Shown here one piece after another: positions 51,450 through 60,981 of a DNA stretch of 64,000 nucleotides (within the stretch, counting starts at the first letter, position 1; every line of letters begins with the position of its first letter). Origin of the DNA: Canicola haemoglobinophilus (GTDB lineage Bacteria > Pseudomonadota > Gammaproteobacteria > Enterobacterales > Pasteurellaceae). Location: NCBI RefSeq assembly GCF_002015075.1, contig NZ_MUXZ01000004.1:93066-157065 (forward strand). Direction: 5' to 3'. The notes beneath the pieces were generated by a model. That model had not been told where the DNA came from. It saw only the letters and a program-made list of their open reading frames with translations, and did no database searches. Both the position numbers and the translations under genes were made by a program.

Positions 51450-52310
51450 TTAGCCGATTTTTACTGCTTTATATTGGCTTTTCGGCTTAACAATCCATTC
51501 ACGAGATGCGATAGTTTGCAGTTCATAAACACCAGCGTTATGAGTAGTTTCCATTACATCATTTACCGCATTTGCTGTATGTTCAAAGGCTTCTACATCA
51601 GATTTTCCATTTAATAAGTTAGCGAGGAATAAACCTGCAGTTAAATCACCTACGCCAACAGGCTCTTTGCTGAAATCATGTAATGGGCGGCTGATGTGCC
51701 AAATGCCCTCTTCATTTGCTAATAACATTTCAAATTGTGTTGCATCTTTACCAACACGACTTAAATGTTTGACTAATACTTTTTTCGGGCCTTTGCTCAA
51801 AATGACTTTTACCGCTTCAATAGCTTGCTCAAAGTTTTCCACGGCTAAACCGCTTAGCTCTCTTAATTCCACTACATTTGGCGTGATAATATCCGCTTGT
51901 GCCATTGCTGTTTTTATTAGCCCTTCTTTCACTCCATCAGCGACAATGCAGCCTTTGTCAGGGTGTCCCATCACAGGATCGCATAAATAAATGGCTTTTG
52001 GATTACGTTCTTTGACTTTGTGGAAGGCTTTAATGATTTCTTCTACTTGTTCTGCTGAGCCAATATAGCCAGAGAGAACCGCATCACATTGATGAAGTTC
52101 GCCAATATTGTCAATGCCTTGCACAATTTCACCGATTTGTTCTTTTGGAATGACCATACCAGTCCATTTTCCGTATTGTGTGTGGTTAGAAAATTGCACA
52201 GTGTTTAATGCCCACACATCAATGCCCAATAATTGCATTGGGAACGTTGCAGATTTATTGCCTGCATAACCATAAACAACATGAGATTGAATTGAGAGAA
52301 TATTCTTCAT
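51450..52310 (-). CDS. pdxY: Pyridoxal kinase PdxY
   Basis: 286 residues, matching E. coli PdxY throughout: [45 protein letters not shown], and [13 protein letters not shown] with the catalytic Asp. Phosphorylates pyridoxal in the B6 salvage route. Same order (tilS-pdxY-accA) as in H. influenzae. Confidence 0.95.
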   Translation of the reverse strand: MKNILSIQSHVVYGYAGNKSATFPMQLLGIDVWALNTVQFSNHTQYGKWTGMVIPKEQIGEIVQGIDNIGELHQCDAVLSGYIGSAEQVEEIIKAFHKVKERNPKAIYLCDPVMGHPDKGCIVADGVKEGLIKTAMAQADIITPNVVELRELSGLAVENFEQAIEAVKVILSKGPKKVLVKHLSRVGKDATQFEMLLANEEGIWHISRPLHDFSKEPVGVGDLTAGLFLANLLNGKSDVEAFEHTANAVNDVMETTHNAGVYELQTIASREWIVKPKSQYKAVKIG

Positions 52311-52321
52311 TTTTTCCTCCT

Positions 52322-52429
52322 ATGTAACAACTAAAAATAGAAAAGAGCGGTATAAAACTTTACTAATTATTCAAGTCCAGCTGTATACATAAATGTAACA
52401 ACTAAAAATAGAAAAGAGCGGTATAAAAC
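52322..52429. repeat. 37-bp direct repeat in the pdxY-accA gap
   Basis: The same 37 bases (starting ATGTAACAACTAAAAATAG, ending GGTATAAAAC) occur at 52322-52358 and 52393-52429, 71 bp apart. Copy 2 forms part of the accA terminator with the downstream CCGCCC; copy 1 has lost that arm. Confidence 0.85.
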
Positions 52430-52436
52430 CGCCCTA
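52416..52436 (-). terminator. accA terminator
   Basis: On the minus strand GGGCGGT pairs with ACCGCTC (one mismatch) over a short AT loop, followed by TTTTCTATTTTT. Confidence 0.7.
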
Positions 52437-52451
52437 TATTCTTATAATAAT

Positions 52452-53405
52452 TTAGCAATAGCCGTAGCTCATTAAGCGTTTGTAACGGCGCTCCAATAAG
52501 GTATCTTGATCCAATAAATCTAAATCAGCCAGATCTGTCAATAAGCGCTGTTTCAGATTGTTTGCCATTGTTTCATAGCTACGATGTGCGCCACCCAAAG
52601 GTTCTTCAATAATGCTATCAATAAGTTTTAGTTCATGTAAACGTGTAGCCGTTAAGCCCATAACTTCTGCAGCAGTTGATGCTTTTTCAGCACTTTTCCA
52701 TAGAATTGACGCACAACCTTCAGGCGAAATAACAGAGTAAGTACTGTATTGCAACATATTGATTTTATCGCCAACACCAATCGCAAGTGCACCGCCTGAT
52801 CCACCTTCGCCGATAACGGTACAAATCACAGGTACTTTTAATGTTGACATTTCACGTAAATTGCGCGCAATGGCTTCGGATTGACCTCTTTCCTCAGCAC
52901 CAACGCCTGGATAAGCGCCCGGGGTGTCGATGAATGTAATAATTGGCAGATTAAAACGTTCTGCCATTTGCATTAAGCGTAATGCTTTACGATAGCCTTC
53001 AGGGGCAGGCATGCCAAAGTTACGTTTTACTTTTTCTTTAACACTGCGTCCTTTTTGATGACCGATAACCATAACTGGACGACCATCTAAACGAGCCAAT
53101 CCTCCTACAATAGCTTTATCATCAGCAAAAGCACGATCACCAGCAAGTTCTTGGAAATCTGTAAAAATATGTTCAATGTAATCTAAAGTATAAGGACGAT
53201 TAGGGTGGCGAGCCATACGAGATACTTGCCAAGCGTCTAAATTAGCAAAAGTTTTTTGTGTTAGCTCCGCACTTTTTTTCTGTAAGCGAGCAATTTCATC
53301 ATCTAAATTAATATTTTGATCTTGTTGTGAAACTGAACGTAAAGCCTCAATTTTCGCCTCTAATTCAGCGATAGGTAGTTCAAAATCTAAAAATTCTTGG
53401 CTCAT
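52452..53405 (-). CDS. accA: Acetyl-CoA carboxylase carboxyltransferase, alpha subunit
   Basis: 317 residues. Conserved [46 protein letters not shown] and [15 protein letters not shown] segments of the crotonase-like fold. With AccD it makes malonyl-CoA for fatty acid synthesis. accD is not in the window. Confidence 0.97.
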   Translation of the reverse strand: MSQEFLDFELPIAELEAKIEALRSVSQQDQNINLDDEIARLQKKSAELTQKTFANLDAWQVSRMARHPNRPYTLDYIEHIFTDFQELAGDRAFADDKAIVGGLARLDGRPVMVIGHQKGRSVKEKVKRNFGMPAPEGYRKALRLMQMAERFNLPIITFIDTPGAYPGVGAEERGQSEAIARNLREMSTLKVPVICTVIGEGGSGGALAIGVGDKINMLQYSTYSVISPEGCASILWKSAEKASTAAEVMGLTATRLHELKLIDSIIEEPLGGAHRSYETMANNLKQRLLTDLADLDLLDQDTLLERRYKRLMSYGYC

Positions 53406-53560
53406 CTGTTTTTCCTAAAAATGATTTAGCACAAAATAAAACCGCACTTTAACAACATTTCTATTAAGGTGCAAATGCGCCCCCTATTCTATGCCTTTTT
53501 TGTAAAAAAATCAGTGATTTTATTAGAAATTTTAGCTGGTAGGAGGTATTGAAAATAAAA

Positions 53561-53580
53561 ATGAGGAGCGAACTCCTCAT
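53561..53580 (-). terminator. tyrS terminator
   Basis: ATGAGGAG pairs with CTCCTCAT; read on the minus strand the loop is TTCG and TTTTTATTTTC follows. It lies 20 nt after the tyrS stop. Confidence 0.85.
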
Positions 53581-53600
53581 CTTTAAATGGTATAGATTGT

Positions 53601-54788
53601 TTATTTAACTGTAATGCGGGCAAACTTACGTTTTCCAACTTGGTAAACTGCTGTTGAGGCTGAAATAGTCAGTTTTGCATTTTCGACTTTTTCGCCATCA
53701 ATTTTGACACCGCCTTGTTGTACCATACGAATAGCTTCAGAAGTTGAGCCAACAAGTCCAGCCTCTTTTAATAGGTTTGCTAACCCCATTTCGCCTGTGA
53801 AAGTAAATTCAGGCATTTCATCAGGCATTGCGCCTTTTTGGAAACGGTTAATAAATTCTTGTTCTGCATGATCTGCTTCTTCAGCACTGTGGAAACGAGC
53901 AATAATTTCTTTCGCAAGTAAGATTTTAATATCACGTGGATTGCGACCATTTTCCACATCTGCTTTTAATTGAGCAATTTCAGTAAGTGGACGGAATGAT
54001 AATAGATTATACCAATCCCACATAAGTTCATCGGAAATTGACATGATTTTACCGAACATATCACTTGGCGCATCAGTAACACCGATATAGTTACCAAGGG
54101 ATTTAGACATTTTTTTCTCGCCGTCTAAACCAACTAATAAAGGCAATGTAATCGCAACTTGAGGTTTTTGTCCTGATGATTTCTGTAATTCACGACCTAC
54201 TAATAAATTGAATTTTTGATCGGTACCACCTAACTCTACATCTGCTTCTAAAGCAACGGAGTCATAGCCTTGTAGTAATGGATAAATGAATTCATGAATA
54301 GCTATAGGCTGGTTGTTTGCGAAGCGTTTTTTGAAGTCATCACGTTCTAACATACGAGCTACAGTATAGTTTGAAGCAAGGCGGATCATGCCTTCAGTCC
54401 CCAGTTTGCCTAACCATTCGGAATTAAATACAACTCTGGTTTTTTGTGGATCTAGAATTTTGAAAATTTGTTGTTTATAGGTTTCCGCATTGCGTAAAAC
54501 ATCTTCACGACTTAATGGAGGACGAGTTGCATTTTTACCAGAAGGATCGCCAACCATACCTGTAAAGTCGCCAATAAGGAAGATAACTTCATGACCGAAT
54601 TGTTGAAATTGACGAAGTTTATTTAAAACGACAGTATGCCCAAGATGAATATCAGGTGCGGTTGGATCTGCGCCTAATTTGATTTTTAATGGTCTATTTT
54701 CTTTGAGTTTTTCTATTAGATCTTGTTCGGAAAGTACTTCATCAACACCACGTTTTAATTCTGCAAGTACAACATTAATATCAGTCAT
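53601..54788 (-). CDS. tyrS: Tyrosyl-tRNA synthetase
   Basis: 395 residues. HIGH motif in [10 protein letters not shown] (near residue 47) and KMSKS near 231; an S4 RNA-binding domain forms the C-terminus. The sequence type ([10 protein letters not shown], long central domain) is that of the TyrZ-like branch rather than the E. coli TyrS branch. A TATAAT at 54825-54830 (minus strand) gives tyrS its own promoter, after the small-RNA terminator. Confidence 0.96.
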   Translation of the reverse strand: MTDINVVLAELKRGVDEVLSEQDLIEKLKENRPLKIKLGADPTAPDIHLGHTVVLNKLRQFQQFGHEVIFLIGDFTGMVGDPSGKNATRPPLSREDVLRNAETYKQQIFKILDPQKTRVVFNSEWLGKLGTEGMIRLASNYTVARMLERDDFKKRFANNQPIAIHEFIYPLLQGYDSVALEADVELGGTDQKFNLLVGRELQKSSGQKPQVAITLPLLVGLDGEKKMSKSLGNYIGVTDAPSDMFGKIMSISDELMWDWYNLLSFRPLTEIAQLKADVENGRNPRDIKILLAKEIIARFHSAEEADHAEQEFINRFQKGAMPDEMPEFTFTGEMGLANLLKEAGLVGSTSEAIRMVQQGGVKIDGEKVENAKLTISASTAVYQVGKRKFARITVK

Positions 54789-54824
54789 AGTGATCCTTGT
54801 TATATGTGAAAAGTTAAAGGCAAC

Positions 54825-54830
54825 ATTATA
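54825..54830 (-). promoter_or_regulatory. -10 element of tyrS
   Basis: A perfect TATAAT on the minus strand, 37 bases before the tyrS ATG. The -35 is weak. Confidence 0.5.
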
Positions 54831-54872
54831 GAGATTATTATTGAAATGAAAAGTCTTGAGCTAGGTTATCCA

Positions 54873-54944
54873 TAAAAAAAGCGCTTCTCTTGTGGGGGAA
54901 GAAGCGCTGAAATGTTGGAGTGATTATCTATTATTGTTTGAGTG
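54873..54944 (-). ncRNA. Predicted Fur-controlled small RNA of about 70 nt
   Basis: Lies between sfsA and tyrS, on their strand. A sigma70 promoter (TTGACA, 17 bp, TATCAT) would start transcription near 54943. An intrinsic terminator ends it: AGCGCTTCT pairs with AGAAGCGCT around an 11-nt loop, then six T (54874-54879). The loop reads TCCCCCACAAG, a C-rich single strand suited to pairing with Shine-Dalgarno sequences. No reading frame of note is inside. A Fur-type box covers the promoter. A Fur-regulated small RNA (HrrF) is known in H. influenzae; whether this is its homologue I cannot tell. Confidence 0.65.
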
Positions 54945-54950
54945 ATTTAG

Positions 54951-54979
54951 ATGATAATTGTTCTCAAATAGATTGTCAA
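54951..54979 (-). promoter_or_regulatory. Sigma70 promoter of the small RNA with Fur box
   Basis: On the minus strand: -35 TTGACA (54974-54979), 17-bp spacer, -10 TATCAT (54951-54956). A Fur-like 7-1-7 box TGAGAACAATTATCA (54952-54966) covers the -10 and half the spacer; its right half matches the consensus fully and its left half at five of seven. Confidence 0.7.
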
Positions 54980-54987
54980 TAACTAAA

Positions 54988-55002
54988 TGAAAATTATTCT
55001 CA
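54988..55002. promoter_or_regulatory. Second Fur-like box
   Basis: Read on the minus strand, TGAGAATAATTTTCA matches the 7-1-7 Fur consensus with one mismatch in each half. It sits upstream of the -35 of the small-RNA promoter, just past the sfsA stop. Box centres are 36 bp apart. Confidence 0.6.
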
Positions 55003-55007
55003 AAAAC

Positions 55008-55724
55008 TTACTCGATATAAGGTACGACCTCTGTCAATGAAAGTGCGGTAGGAATTTGCTGAGAAAATGTAAACTCTCCAGCATAAGCATAGACTTCAAC
55101 ACCTTGTTGAATAGCTTGGCGAAGTAATTTGTTATATTCAGGATCGATATATTCTGCGATTTTGAAATGATCGAAACCATTATGCAATCCAGCAAAAAAT
55201 ACCACTGCACGATAGCCTAATTTTTTCATTGCCATTAATTCACGCAAATGTTTTTGTCCCCTCGTTGTAACAGCATCAGGAAACATGCCCAAATTATTTT
55301 TTACTAAAGTCACGGATTTCACTTCCACATAGCAATCAGGTAAGCCGTTGCCTTTGAGTAAAAAATCTATTCGACTATTTTCTTCACCATATTTAACTTC
55401 AGGAAGTATTTCATCATACATAGCTAATTCTTTAATTTGCTTATTTTGTAAGGCTTCCAAAGTAAGTTGATTAGAACGGTGTGTATTTATACAAACCATA
55501 TTGCCATTTTTGAGTTTGGTTAACTCCCAAGAATGAGGATATTTGCGCGTGGTGCTATTTGATGTTGAGTACCAGACAGTATCGCCCTTTTCTCCACAAC
55601 CTGTCATTGCTCCTGTATTTGCACAATGAATTGTTAAAATTTCTCCATTGCTTAATTCTACATCTGCCAAAAAACGTTTATAGCGGCGAATTAAGGTTGC
55701 TGATTGTAAATTTGGTAATTGCAT
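55008..55724 (-). CDS. sfsA: Sugar fermentation stimulation protein SfsA
   Basis: 238 residues. SfsA segments are present: [16 protein letters not shown] (OB-like N-terminus), [39 protein letters not shown] and [17 protein letters not shown], with the D/E-K pattern of a nuclease-like fold. The role is poorly defined; a DNA-binding role in maltose gene control was proposed in E. coli. Confidence 0.93.
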   Translation of the reverse strand: MQLPNLQSATLIRRYKRFLADVELSNGEILTIHCANTGAMTGCGEKGDTVWYSTSNSTTRKYPHSWELTKLKNGNMVCINTHRSNQLTLEALQNKQIKELAMYDEILPEVKYGEENSRIDFLLKGNGLPDCYVEVKSVTLVKNNLGMFPDAVTTRGQKHLRELMAMKKLGYRAVVFFAGLHNGFDHFKIAEYIDPEYNKLLRQAIQQGVEVYAYAGEFTFSQQIPTALSLTEVVPYIE

Positions 55725-55934
55725 AAAAATCCTTGTTGTTTCATAGTTTGAAGTATTTTAGCCATTTTATCTGAAAAATATTTGGATTTAATCAATTGCC
55801 GAAAATTTTGAGAAAATAGCTTTATTTTTAGCGGATTAGTGGTACATTTATTCTCGTTTGACTTTTGTCATCTTAAAGGGCTTGGGCGATTTTATCTCCC
55901 AATTTTTTTAATCAATCAATTTGAAGGAAACATT

Positions 55935-57464
55935 ATGTTAATTGGTGTACCTAGAGAACTGCTTGATAATGAAAGTCGTGTGGCTGCAACGCCAAAAACC
56001 GTTCAACAGATTTTAAAACTTGGTTTTGAAGTCCTTGTTGAGAATAATGCTGGTTTTAATGCGAGTTTTGAAGATCAAGCGTTTGTAAACGCTGGCGCAA
56101 AAATTGGTTCAGCGCAAGATGTTTGGAATGCAGATATTATTTTTAAAGTAAATGCACCAACAGATGCTGAAATTGCACAAATTAAAGAAGGAGCCACGCT
56201 CGTTAGCTTTATTTGGCCTGCGCAAAATCCACAATTAATGGAAAAATTATCCGCGAAAAAAATTAATGTGCTAGCAATGGATGCAGTCCCACGTATTTCT
56301 CGTGCTCAAGCCTTAGATGCGTTAAGTTCAATGGCAAATATTTCTGGTTATCGTGCTGTTATTGAGGCTGCTCATGAGTTTGGTAGTTTCTTTACAGGGC
56401 AAATTACCGCAGCTGGTAAAGTTCCACCTGCAAAAGTGCTTGTAATTGGTGCTGGTGTGGCTGGTTTAGCGGCAATTGGTGCAGCAAACAGCCTTGGTGC
56501 CATTGTTCGTGCCTTTGACTCTCGCCCAGAAGTAAAAGAACAAGTGAAATCAATGGGCGCTGATTTCCTTGAAATTGACTTCAAGGAAGAAGGTGGAAGT
56601 GGTGATGGCTATGCTAAAGTTATGTCAGAAGAGTTTAACCGTCGAGCAATGGCACTTTATGCAGAGCAAGCCAAAGATGTTGATATTATTATTACAACAG
56701 CGGCTATTCCGGGTAAACCAGCTCCACGCTTATTGACGAAAGAAATGGTAGAATCCATGAAACCGGGTAGCGTTATTGTTGATTTAGCAGCAGCCACAGG
56801 CGGTAACTGTGAATTAACCAAAGCTGGCGAAGTGGTGGTAACCGATAATCAAGTTAAAATCATTGGTTATACTGATTTCCCAAGTCGCCTACCGACACAA
56901 TCCTCTCAACTTTATGGCACCAACTTAGTCAACTTGCTGAAACTTCTATGCAAAGAAAAAGATGGCAATATCAATATTGATTTTGAAGATGTAGTATTGC
57001 GTGGTGTTACTGTTGTTCGTGAAGGCGAAGTCACTTGGCCAGCTCCACCAATTCAAGTTTCTGCGCAACCTCAACAAAAAGCCGCAGAGCCAGTAGCGAA
57101 GAAAGAAGAAAAACCAGCAGATCCTCGTATTAAATACGGCATCATGGGCGCAGTAGGCGTATTATTCCTATGGCTTGGTTCTGTTATGCCTGCTGCATTT
57201 TTATCGCACTTTACCGTATTCGTATTAGCTTGTGTGGTTGGATATTACGTTGTATGGAACGTAAGTCATGCATTGCATACACCTCTTATGGCGGTAACTA
57301 ATGCGATTTCAGGCATTATTATCGTGGGTGCATTATTACAAATTGCACAAGGCGGATTTTTTATTAGTATCCTCGCCTTTATTGCGATTTTGGTAGCAAG
57401 TATCAATATTTTCGGTGGCTTCAAAGTTACTCAACGTATGCTTGCAATGTTTAGAAAAGGTTAA
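55935..57464 (+). CDS. pntA: NAD(P) transhydrogenase subunit alpha
   Basis: 509 residues from ATG 55935 (after GAAGGAAA); the longer frame to 55839 is not family-like. The N-terminal NAD-binding domain dI has [11 protein letters not shown] near 170. A proline/alanine linker near 375-395 leads into three or four membrane helices to the C-terminus. With PntB it uses the proton gradient to reduce NADP+ with NADH. Confidence 0.97.
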   Translation: MLIGVPRELLDNESRVAATPKTVQQILKLGFEVLVENNAGFNASFEDQAFVNAGAKIGSAQDVWNADIIFKVNAPTDAEIAQIKEGATLVSFIWPAQNPQLMEKLSAKKINVLAMDAVPRISRAQALDALSSMANISGYRAVIEAAHEFGSFFTGQITAAGKVPPAKVLVIGAGVAGLAAIGAANSLGAIVRAFDSRPEVKEQVKSMGADFLEIDFKEEGGSGDGYAKVMSEEFNRRAMALYAEQAKDVDIIITTAAIPGKPAPRLLTKEMVESMKPGSVIVDLAAATGGNCELTKAGEVVVTDNQVKIIGYTDFPSRLPTQSSQLYGTNLVNLLKLLCKEKDGNINIDFEDVVLRGVTVVREGEVTWPAPPIQVSAQPQQKAAEPVAKKEEKPADPRIKYGIMGAVGVLFLWLGSVMPAAFLSHFTVFVLACVVGYYVVWNVSHALHTPLMAVTNAISGIIIVGALLQIAQGGFFISILAFIAILVASINIFGGFKVTQRMLAMFRKG

Positions 57465-57476
57465 GGAGAAAAAGCG

Positions 57477-58937
57477 ATGTCTGAAGGTTTAGTACAAGCT
57501 GCCTATATTGTAGCGGCATTACTTTTCATTATGAGCTTAGCAGGTCTTTCTAAACATGAAACTGCTAAAGCGGGTTGTTGGTATGGCATTATTGGTATGG
57601 CAATTGCACTTGTTGCCACTATTTTTGGTCCATATTCACAAGGTTTAGTTTGGATTATTATCGCAATGGCTGCAGGTGCTGTAATCGGTATTCAGCGTGC
57701 AATGAAAGTTGAAATGACTGAAATGCCTGAGTTAGTGGCGATTTTACACAGCTTTGTAGGTTTAGCAGCTGTTCTGGTTGGCTTTAATAGTTTTGGTTTA
57801 CATGAAACTGCACAATTTGTTGTTCCAGAAGGCGTTGAGTATGTAACAGAAGCTGCACAAGCATTATTAGCGCAACAAAAGGCAGCGTTTGAAGCTGAAC
57901 AGGCTGTCTTAGCTAATATTCATAACGTAGAAGTATTTCTTGGAATCTTCATAGGTGCGGTAACATTTACTGGCTCAGTTGTTGCATTCGGAAAGCTAAA
58001 CGGTCGTTTAAATTCAAAAGCGCTAAATTTACCGCACAAGCATAAGTTAAACTTAGCAGCGTTAGTGGTATCTGCATTATTAATGATCGTTTTCTTAAAC
58101 AACCCACATAATATTTTCCCTGTATTAGTGATGACTGCGATTGCTCTTGCCTTTGGTTGGCATTTAGTTGCTTCTATTGGTGGGGCAGATATGCCAGTAG
58201 TTGTTTCTATGTTGAACTCCTATTCTGGTTGGGCAGCGGCAGCAGCAGGTTTCATGCTAAATAATGACTTACTCATCGTAACTGGTGCTTTAGTAGGTTC
58301 ATCAGGTGCAATTCTGTCTTATATCATGTGTAAAGCAATGAACCGCTCATTTATCAGCGTTATCGCTGGTGGCTTTGGTAATGATGTTCAAGCAAGCTCA
58401 ACTGAAGAACAGGGCGAACATCGTGAAACTACTGCGGAAGAAGTAGCAGAAATGTTAAAAAATGCAAGTTCTGTGATTATCACTCCGGGATATGGCATGG
58501 CAGTAGCACAAGCACAATATCCAGTAGCAGAAATTACAGCGAAATTGCGTGAACGTGGTGTAAATGTACGCTTTGGTATTCACCCAGTAGCAGGACGTTT
58601 ACCAGGCCACATGAACGTGTTATTAGCAGAAGCAAAAGTGCCTTATGATGTTGTTTTAGAAATGGACGAAATCAATGAAGATTTTGCTGATACCGATGTT
58701 GTATTAGTTATCGGTGCAAATGACACTGTAAACCCTGCGGCAATGGACGATCCAAATAGTCCAATCGCAGGAATGCCTGTATTGGAAGTTTGGAATGCTG
58801 CAAATGTTATCGTGTTTAAACGCTCAATGGCTGTTGGCTATGCTGGTGTTCAAAATCCGCTATTCTTCAAAGAAAACACCCAAATGCTATTTGGTGATGC
58901 GAAAGAAAGAGTAGATGATATTTTGAAAGCGTTATAA
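57477..58937 (+). CDS. pntB: NAD(P) transhydrogenase subunit beta
   Basis: 486 residues: about nine membrane helices to residue 280, then the NADP-binding domain dIII with [10 protein letters not shown] and [14 protein letters not shown]. Starts 12 nt after pntA with AAGGAGAAAAAG before the ATG. Confidence 0.97.
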   Translation: MSEGLVQAAYIVAALLFIMSLAGLSKHETAKAGCWYGIIGMAIALVATIFGPYSQGLVWIIIAMAAGAVIGIQRAMKVEMTEMPELVAILHSFVGLAAVLVGFNSFGLHETAQFVVPEGVEYVTEAAQALLAQQKAAFEAEQAVLANIHNVEVFLGIFIGAVTFTGSVVAFGKLNGRLNSKALNLPHKHKLNLAALVVSALLMIVFLNNPHNIFPVLVMTAIALAFGWHLVASIGGADMPVVVSMLNSYSGWAAAAAGFMLNNDLLIVTGALVGSSGAILSYIMCKAMNRSFISVIAGGFGNDVQASSTEEQGEHRETTAEEVAEMLKNASSVIITPGYGMAVAQAQYPVAEITAKLRERGVNVRFGIHPVAGRLPGHMNVLLAEAKVPYDVVLEMDEINEDFADTDVVLVIGANDTVNPAAMDDPNSPIAGMPVLEVWNAANVIVFKRSMAVGYAGVQNPLFFKENTQMLFGDAKERVDDILKAL

Positions 58938-58963
58938 ATTTCATTGAAATTTAATGAAAAAAG

Positions 58964-58993
58964 AACCGCACTTTGTGAAAAGTGCGGTTTTTT
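58964..58993. terminator. pntB terminator made of paired uptake sequences
   Basis: AACCGCACTTT and AAAGTGCGGTT around GTGA, then TTTTTAT; it also has A-runs on the left, so it can end the convergent DUF262 operon. Confidence 0.88.
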
Positions 58994-59000
58994 ATGGTGA

Positions 59001-60971
59001 TTATTGAATAGTATTTTCAGATTGCTCTTTTGTACTCTGAGCTTCTTTTTTCTTACTTACATTTGATATTTCCTTCGCGAGAATTTCGCGCATAGCCTTG
59101 TTATGTCTTTTTATTCTTTTATCATTCCATTTCTTATAGCTCAACATAATTGCTTGTTTTAGACTTACACATTGCAATTCCTTATTTTCATAACGTGATT
59201 TTTTGCTTTCACAGCTATGATCACTCAACGATGAATTTTGATAATTAGAAATTAAGCACAGATTGCCAAAGTTATCTAATAAGCTATTATCTTTAAGTTC
59301 AGAAACTCTATTTTGAGAAAAATAATGTTCAATTGAGTTTCTTGACATCGAAAACTTGAACTTATCTAAGGGTAAAAATTTTGAAGCTTTATCACATAAA
59401 TTACCATCTCTCCAGATTAAATAATCTAAGTAATTAAATACATAGTTGTTTACTCCAGTTCCTTGATTAAGTTTACTTTCTTTACTTGATAGAAACTTAT
59501 CATTTAATAATGGATTTTCATCCCCTCTGCCATCGCAATAATATTTATTAGCTAGCTTTTCTAAGAAAGAAATATAACTACTTGCATTGATACTATATTT
59601 ATCTTCATTTTTAGCATAAAGCCATTCAAGTACATCATATAACCATTCTTTATAGATCCGTTGTCTAAAAGAAACATGGAACATTGAAAGAAGTTTTATA
59701 ATTTTCTCTTGGTTTATTTTTTTATATTGGTCATTTGCATCTGCTTTATTATCATCTTCTTCTGAAGAAGATGGCTTTTCCCAAGCATTTCCAAAGGTAT
59801 CTACTTCTTTAAAATAAGTTGAGTAGTTTTTTAACCCTTTCAAACTCCAGCCATCTTCAATATCAGGTTTTGATTTAATGATATATCGATCAAATAACAA
59901 TCTCGTACGTAAAAGAACCATAATAAATTCTTTGGCTTGATCTGAGGTAGTTATTTTCTCGAACTGCGTAATTAGCTCTTTATCATTTAATGGGAGCTCT
60001 TTATTTTTCAAATAAATTCTGAGCACATGCATCAAGAAATTAGGAAAATCAATTATTGAATTGAATTTTGCATCTGTTTTTTCTTCTTTTGAAAAATTTT
60101 CATCATTATATAAATTTTCTGATTGGTTATTTCCCGCTAATATATCTTTCAAACTAGCTATATTTTTAGAGCTAGTTGAGCTTTCAAAATGAGATTTTAA
60201 ATCATCAAATTTCATTGAGAAAAGTGTACCATTACAATCGTCACCAAATAATTTTGTTCTTAAAGACTCTTCTTTTTTAGAAGAATAAGGAAATCCTTTC
60301 AAAGCATAAAAATCCATATTTGAACAAGCATTCCAAATCATTGAAAATGCTTTTTGTTCATTACTATCTGATTTTTCAAGTAAATCCATTAGCCTTGCTT
60401 TTACAACTTCATGTTTCTCAAGTTGCTCACCTCGGCTGTTCATAATTTCAAAATAATGATTAAGATCTGTATGCTCAGGAACCTCTGTGCGTAGAATAAT
60501 GACGTTTTCTAGTATAAAATCTTCAAACTCTGAATAATTAATTCCTAATATTTTCTTAATTCCTGCTAATTTTCTTCCTATTATTTCAAAGCCTTCTTCA
60601 ATTCTAGGGGATTGAATAACGTCTTCTATTTTTTTAAGGCTGTTATTAGATGCCTCCCTATGTTGAAAGGATAGATTAATATTTCTTTTATTTTCTAAAG
60701 AACTTAACAAAATACTTAAGGTAGTAAGACGCTGTTGACCATCAATGACCTCAAAATTATTATCTCGTTTAAAAACGACTAAACTACCAATATAATATTT
60801 TGCCTTATTCTTTTTATTTGCCTTATTCTTTTTAAATGCATAAAGAATATCATCTAATAACAAATTTATTTCAGTATCTCCCCAAGCATAATTACGTTGA
60901 TAAATGGGTACTATATAACTTCCAGAAATTGCCAAATCATTGATCTTAAGTTTTTCTATTTGATTACTCAT
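59001..60971 (-). CDS. DUF262-DUF1524 protein, GmrSD-like nuclease
   Basis: 656 residues. The N-terminal DUF262 domain has PIYQRNYAW (22-30), DGQQRLTTL (77-85) and FEIMNSRGEQL (174-184), a ParB-like nucleotide-binding or hydrolysing fold. The C-terminal DUF1524 part carries an HNH-type core: IEHYFSQ (547-553) and FGNLCLIS (568-575). This is the domain order of GmrSD/type IV enzymes that attack modified phage DNA. A lysine-rich stretch at 47-58 is encoded by an 18-bp tandem duplication. It is 10 nt after another DUF262 gene. Composition is more AT-rich than its neighbours, in keeping with acquisition. Anti-phage role is inferred. Confidence 0.8.
   Translation of the reverse strand: MSNQIEKLKINDLAISGSYIVPIYQRNYAWGDTEINLLLDDILYAFKKNKANKKNKAKYYIGSLVVFKRDNNFEVIDGQQRLTTLSILLSSLENKRNINLSFQHREASNNSLKKIEDVIQSPRIEEGFEIIGRKLAGIKKILGINYSEFEDFILENVIILRTEVPEHTDLNHYFEIMNSRGEQLEKHEVVKARLMDLLEKSDSNEQKAFSMIWNACSNMDFYALKGFPYSSKKEESLRTKLFGDDCNGTLFSMKFDDLKSHFESSTSSKNIASLKDILAGNNQSENLYNDENFSKEEKTDAKFNSIIDFPNFLMHVLRIYLKNKELPLNDKELITQFEKITTSDQAKEFIMVLLRTRLLFDRYIIKSKPDIEDGWSLKGLKNYSTYFKEVDTFGNAWEKPSSSEEDDNKADANDQYKKINQEKIIKLLSMFHVSFRQRIYKEWLYDVLEWLYAKNEDKYSINASSYISFLEKLANKYYCDGRGDENPLLNDKFLSSKESKLNQGTGVNNYVFNYLDYLIWRDGNLCDKASKFLPLDKFKFSMSRNSIEHYFSQNRVSELKDNSLLDNFGNLCLISNYQNSSLSDHSCESKKSRYENKELQCVSLKQAIMLSYKKWNDKRIKRHNKAMREILAKEISNVSKKKEAQSTKEQSENTIQ
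60799..60834. repeat. 18-bp tandem duplication inside the DUF262-DUF1524 gene
   Basis: Two exact 18-bp copies side by side encode two lysine-rich KKNKAN-like units (residues 47-58). The unit is a multiple of three, so copy changes keep the frame. Confidence 0.85.
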
Positions 60972-60981
60972 TTTTATCTTC

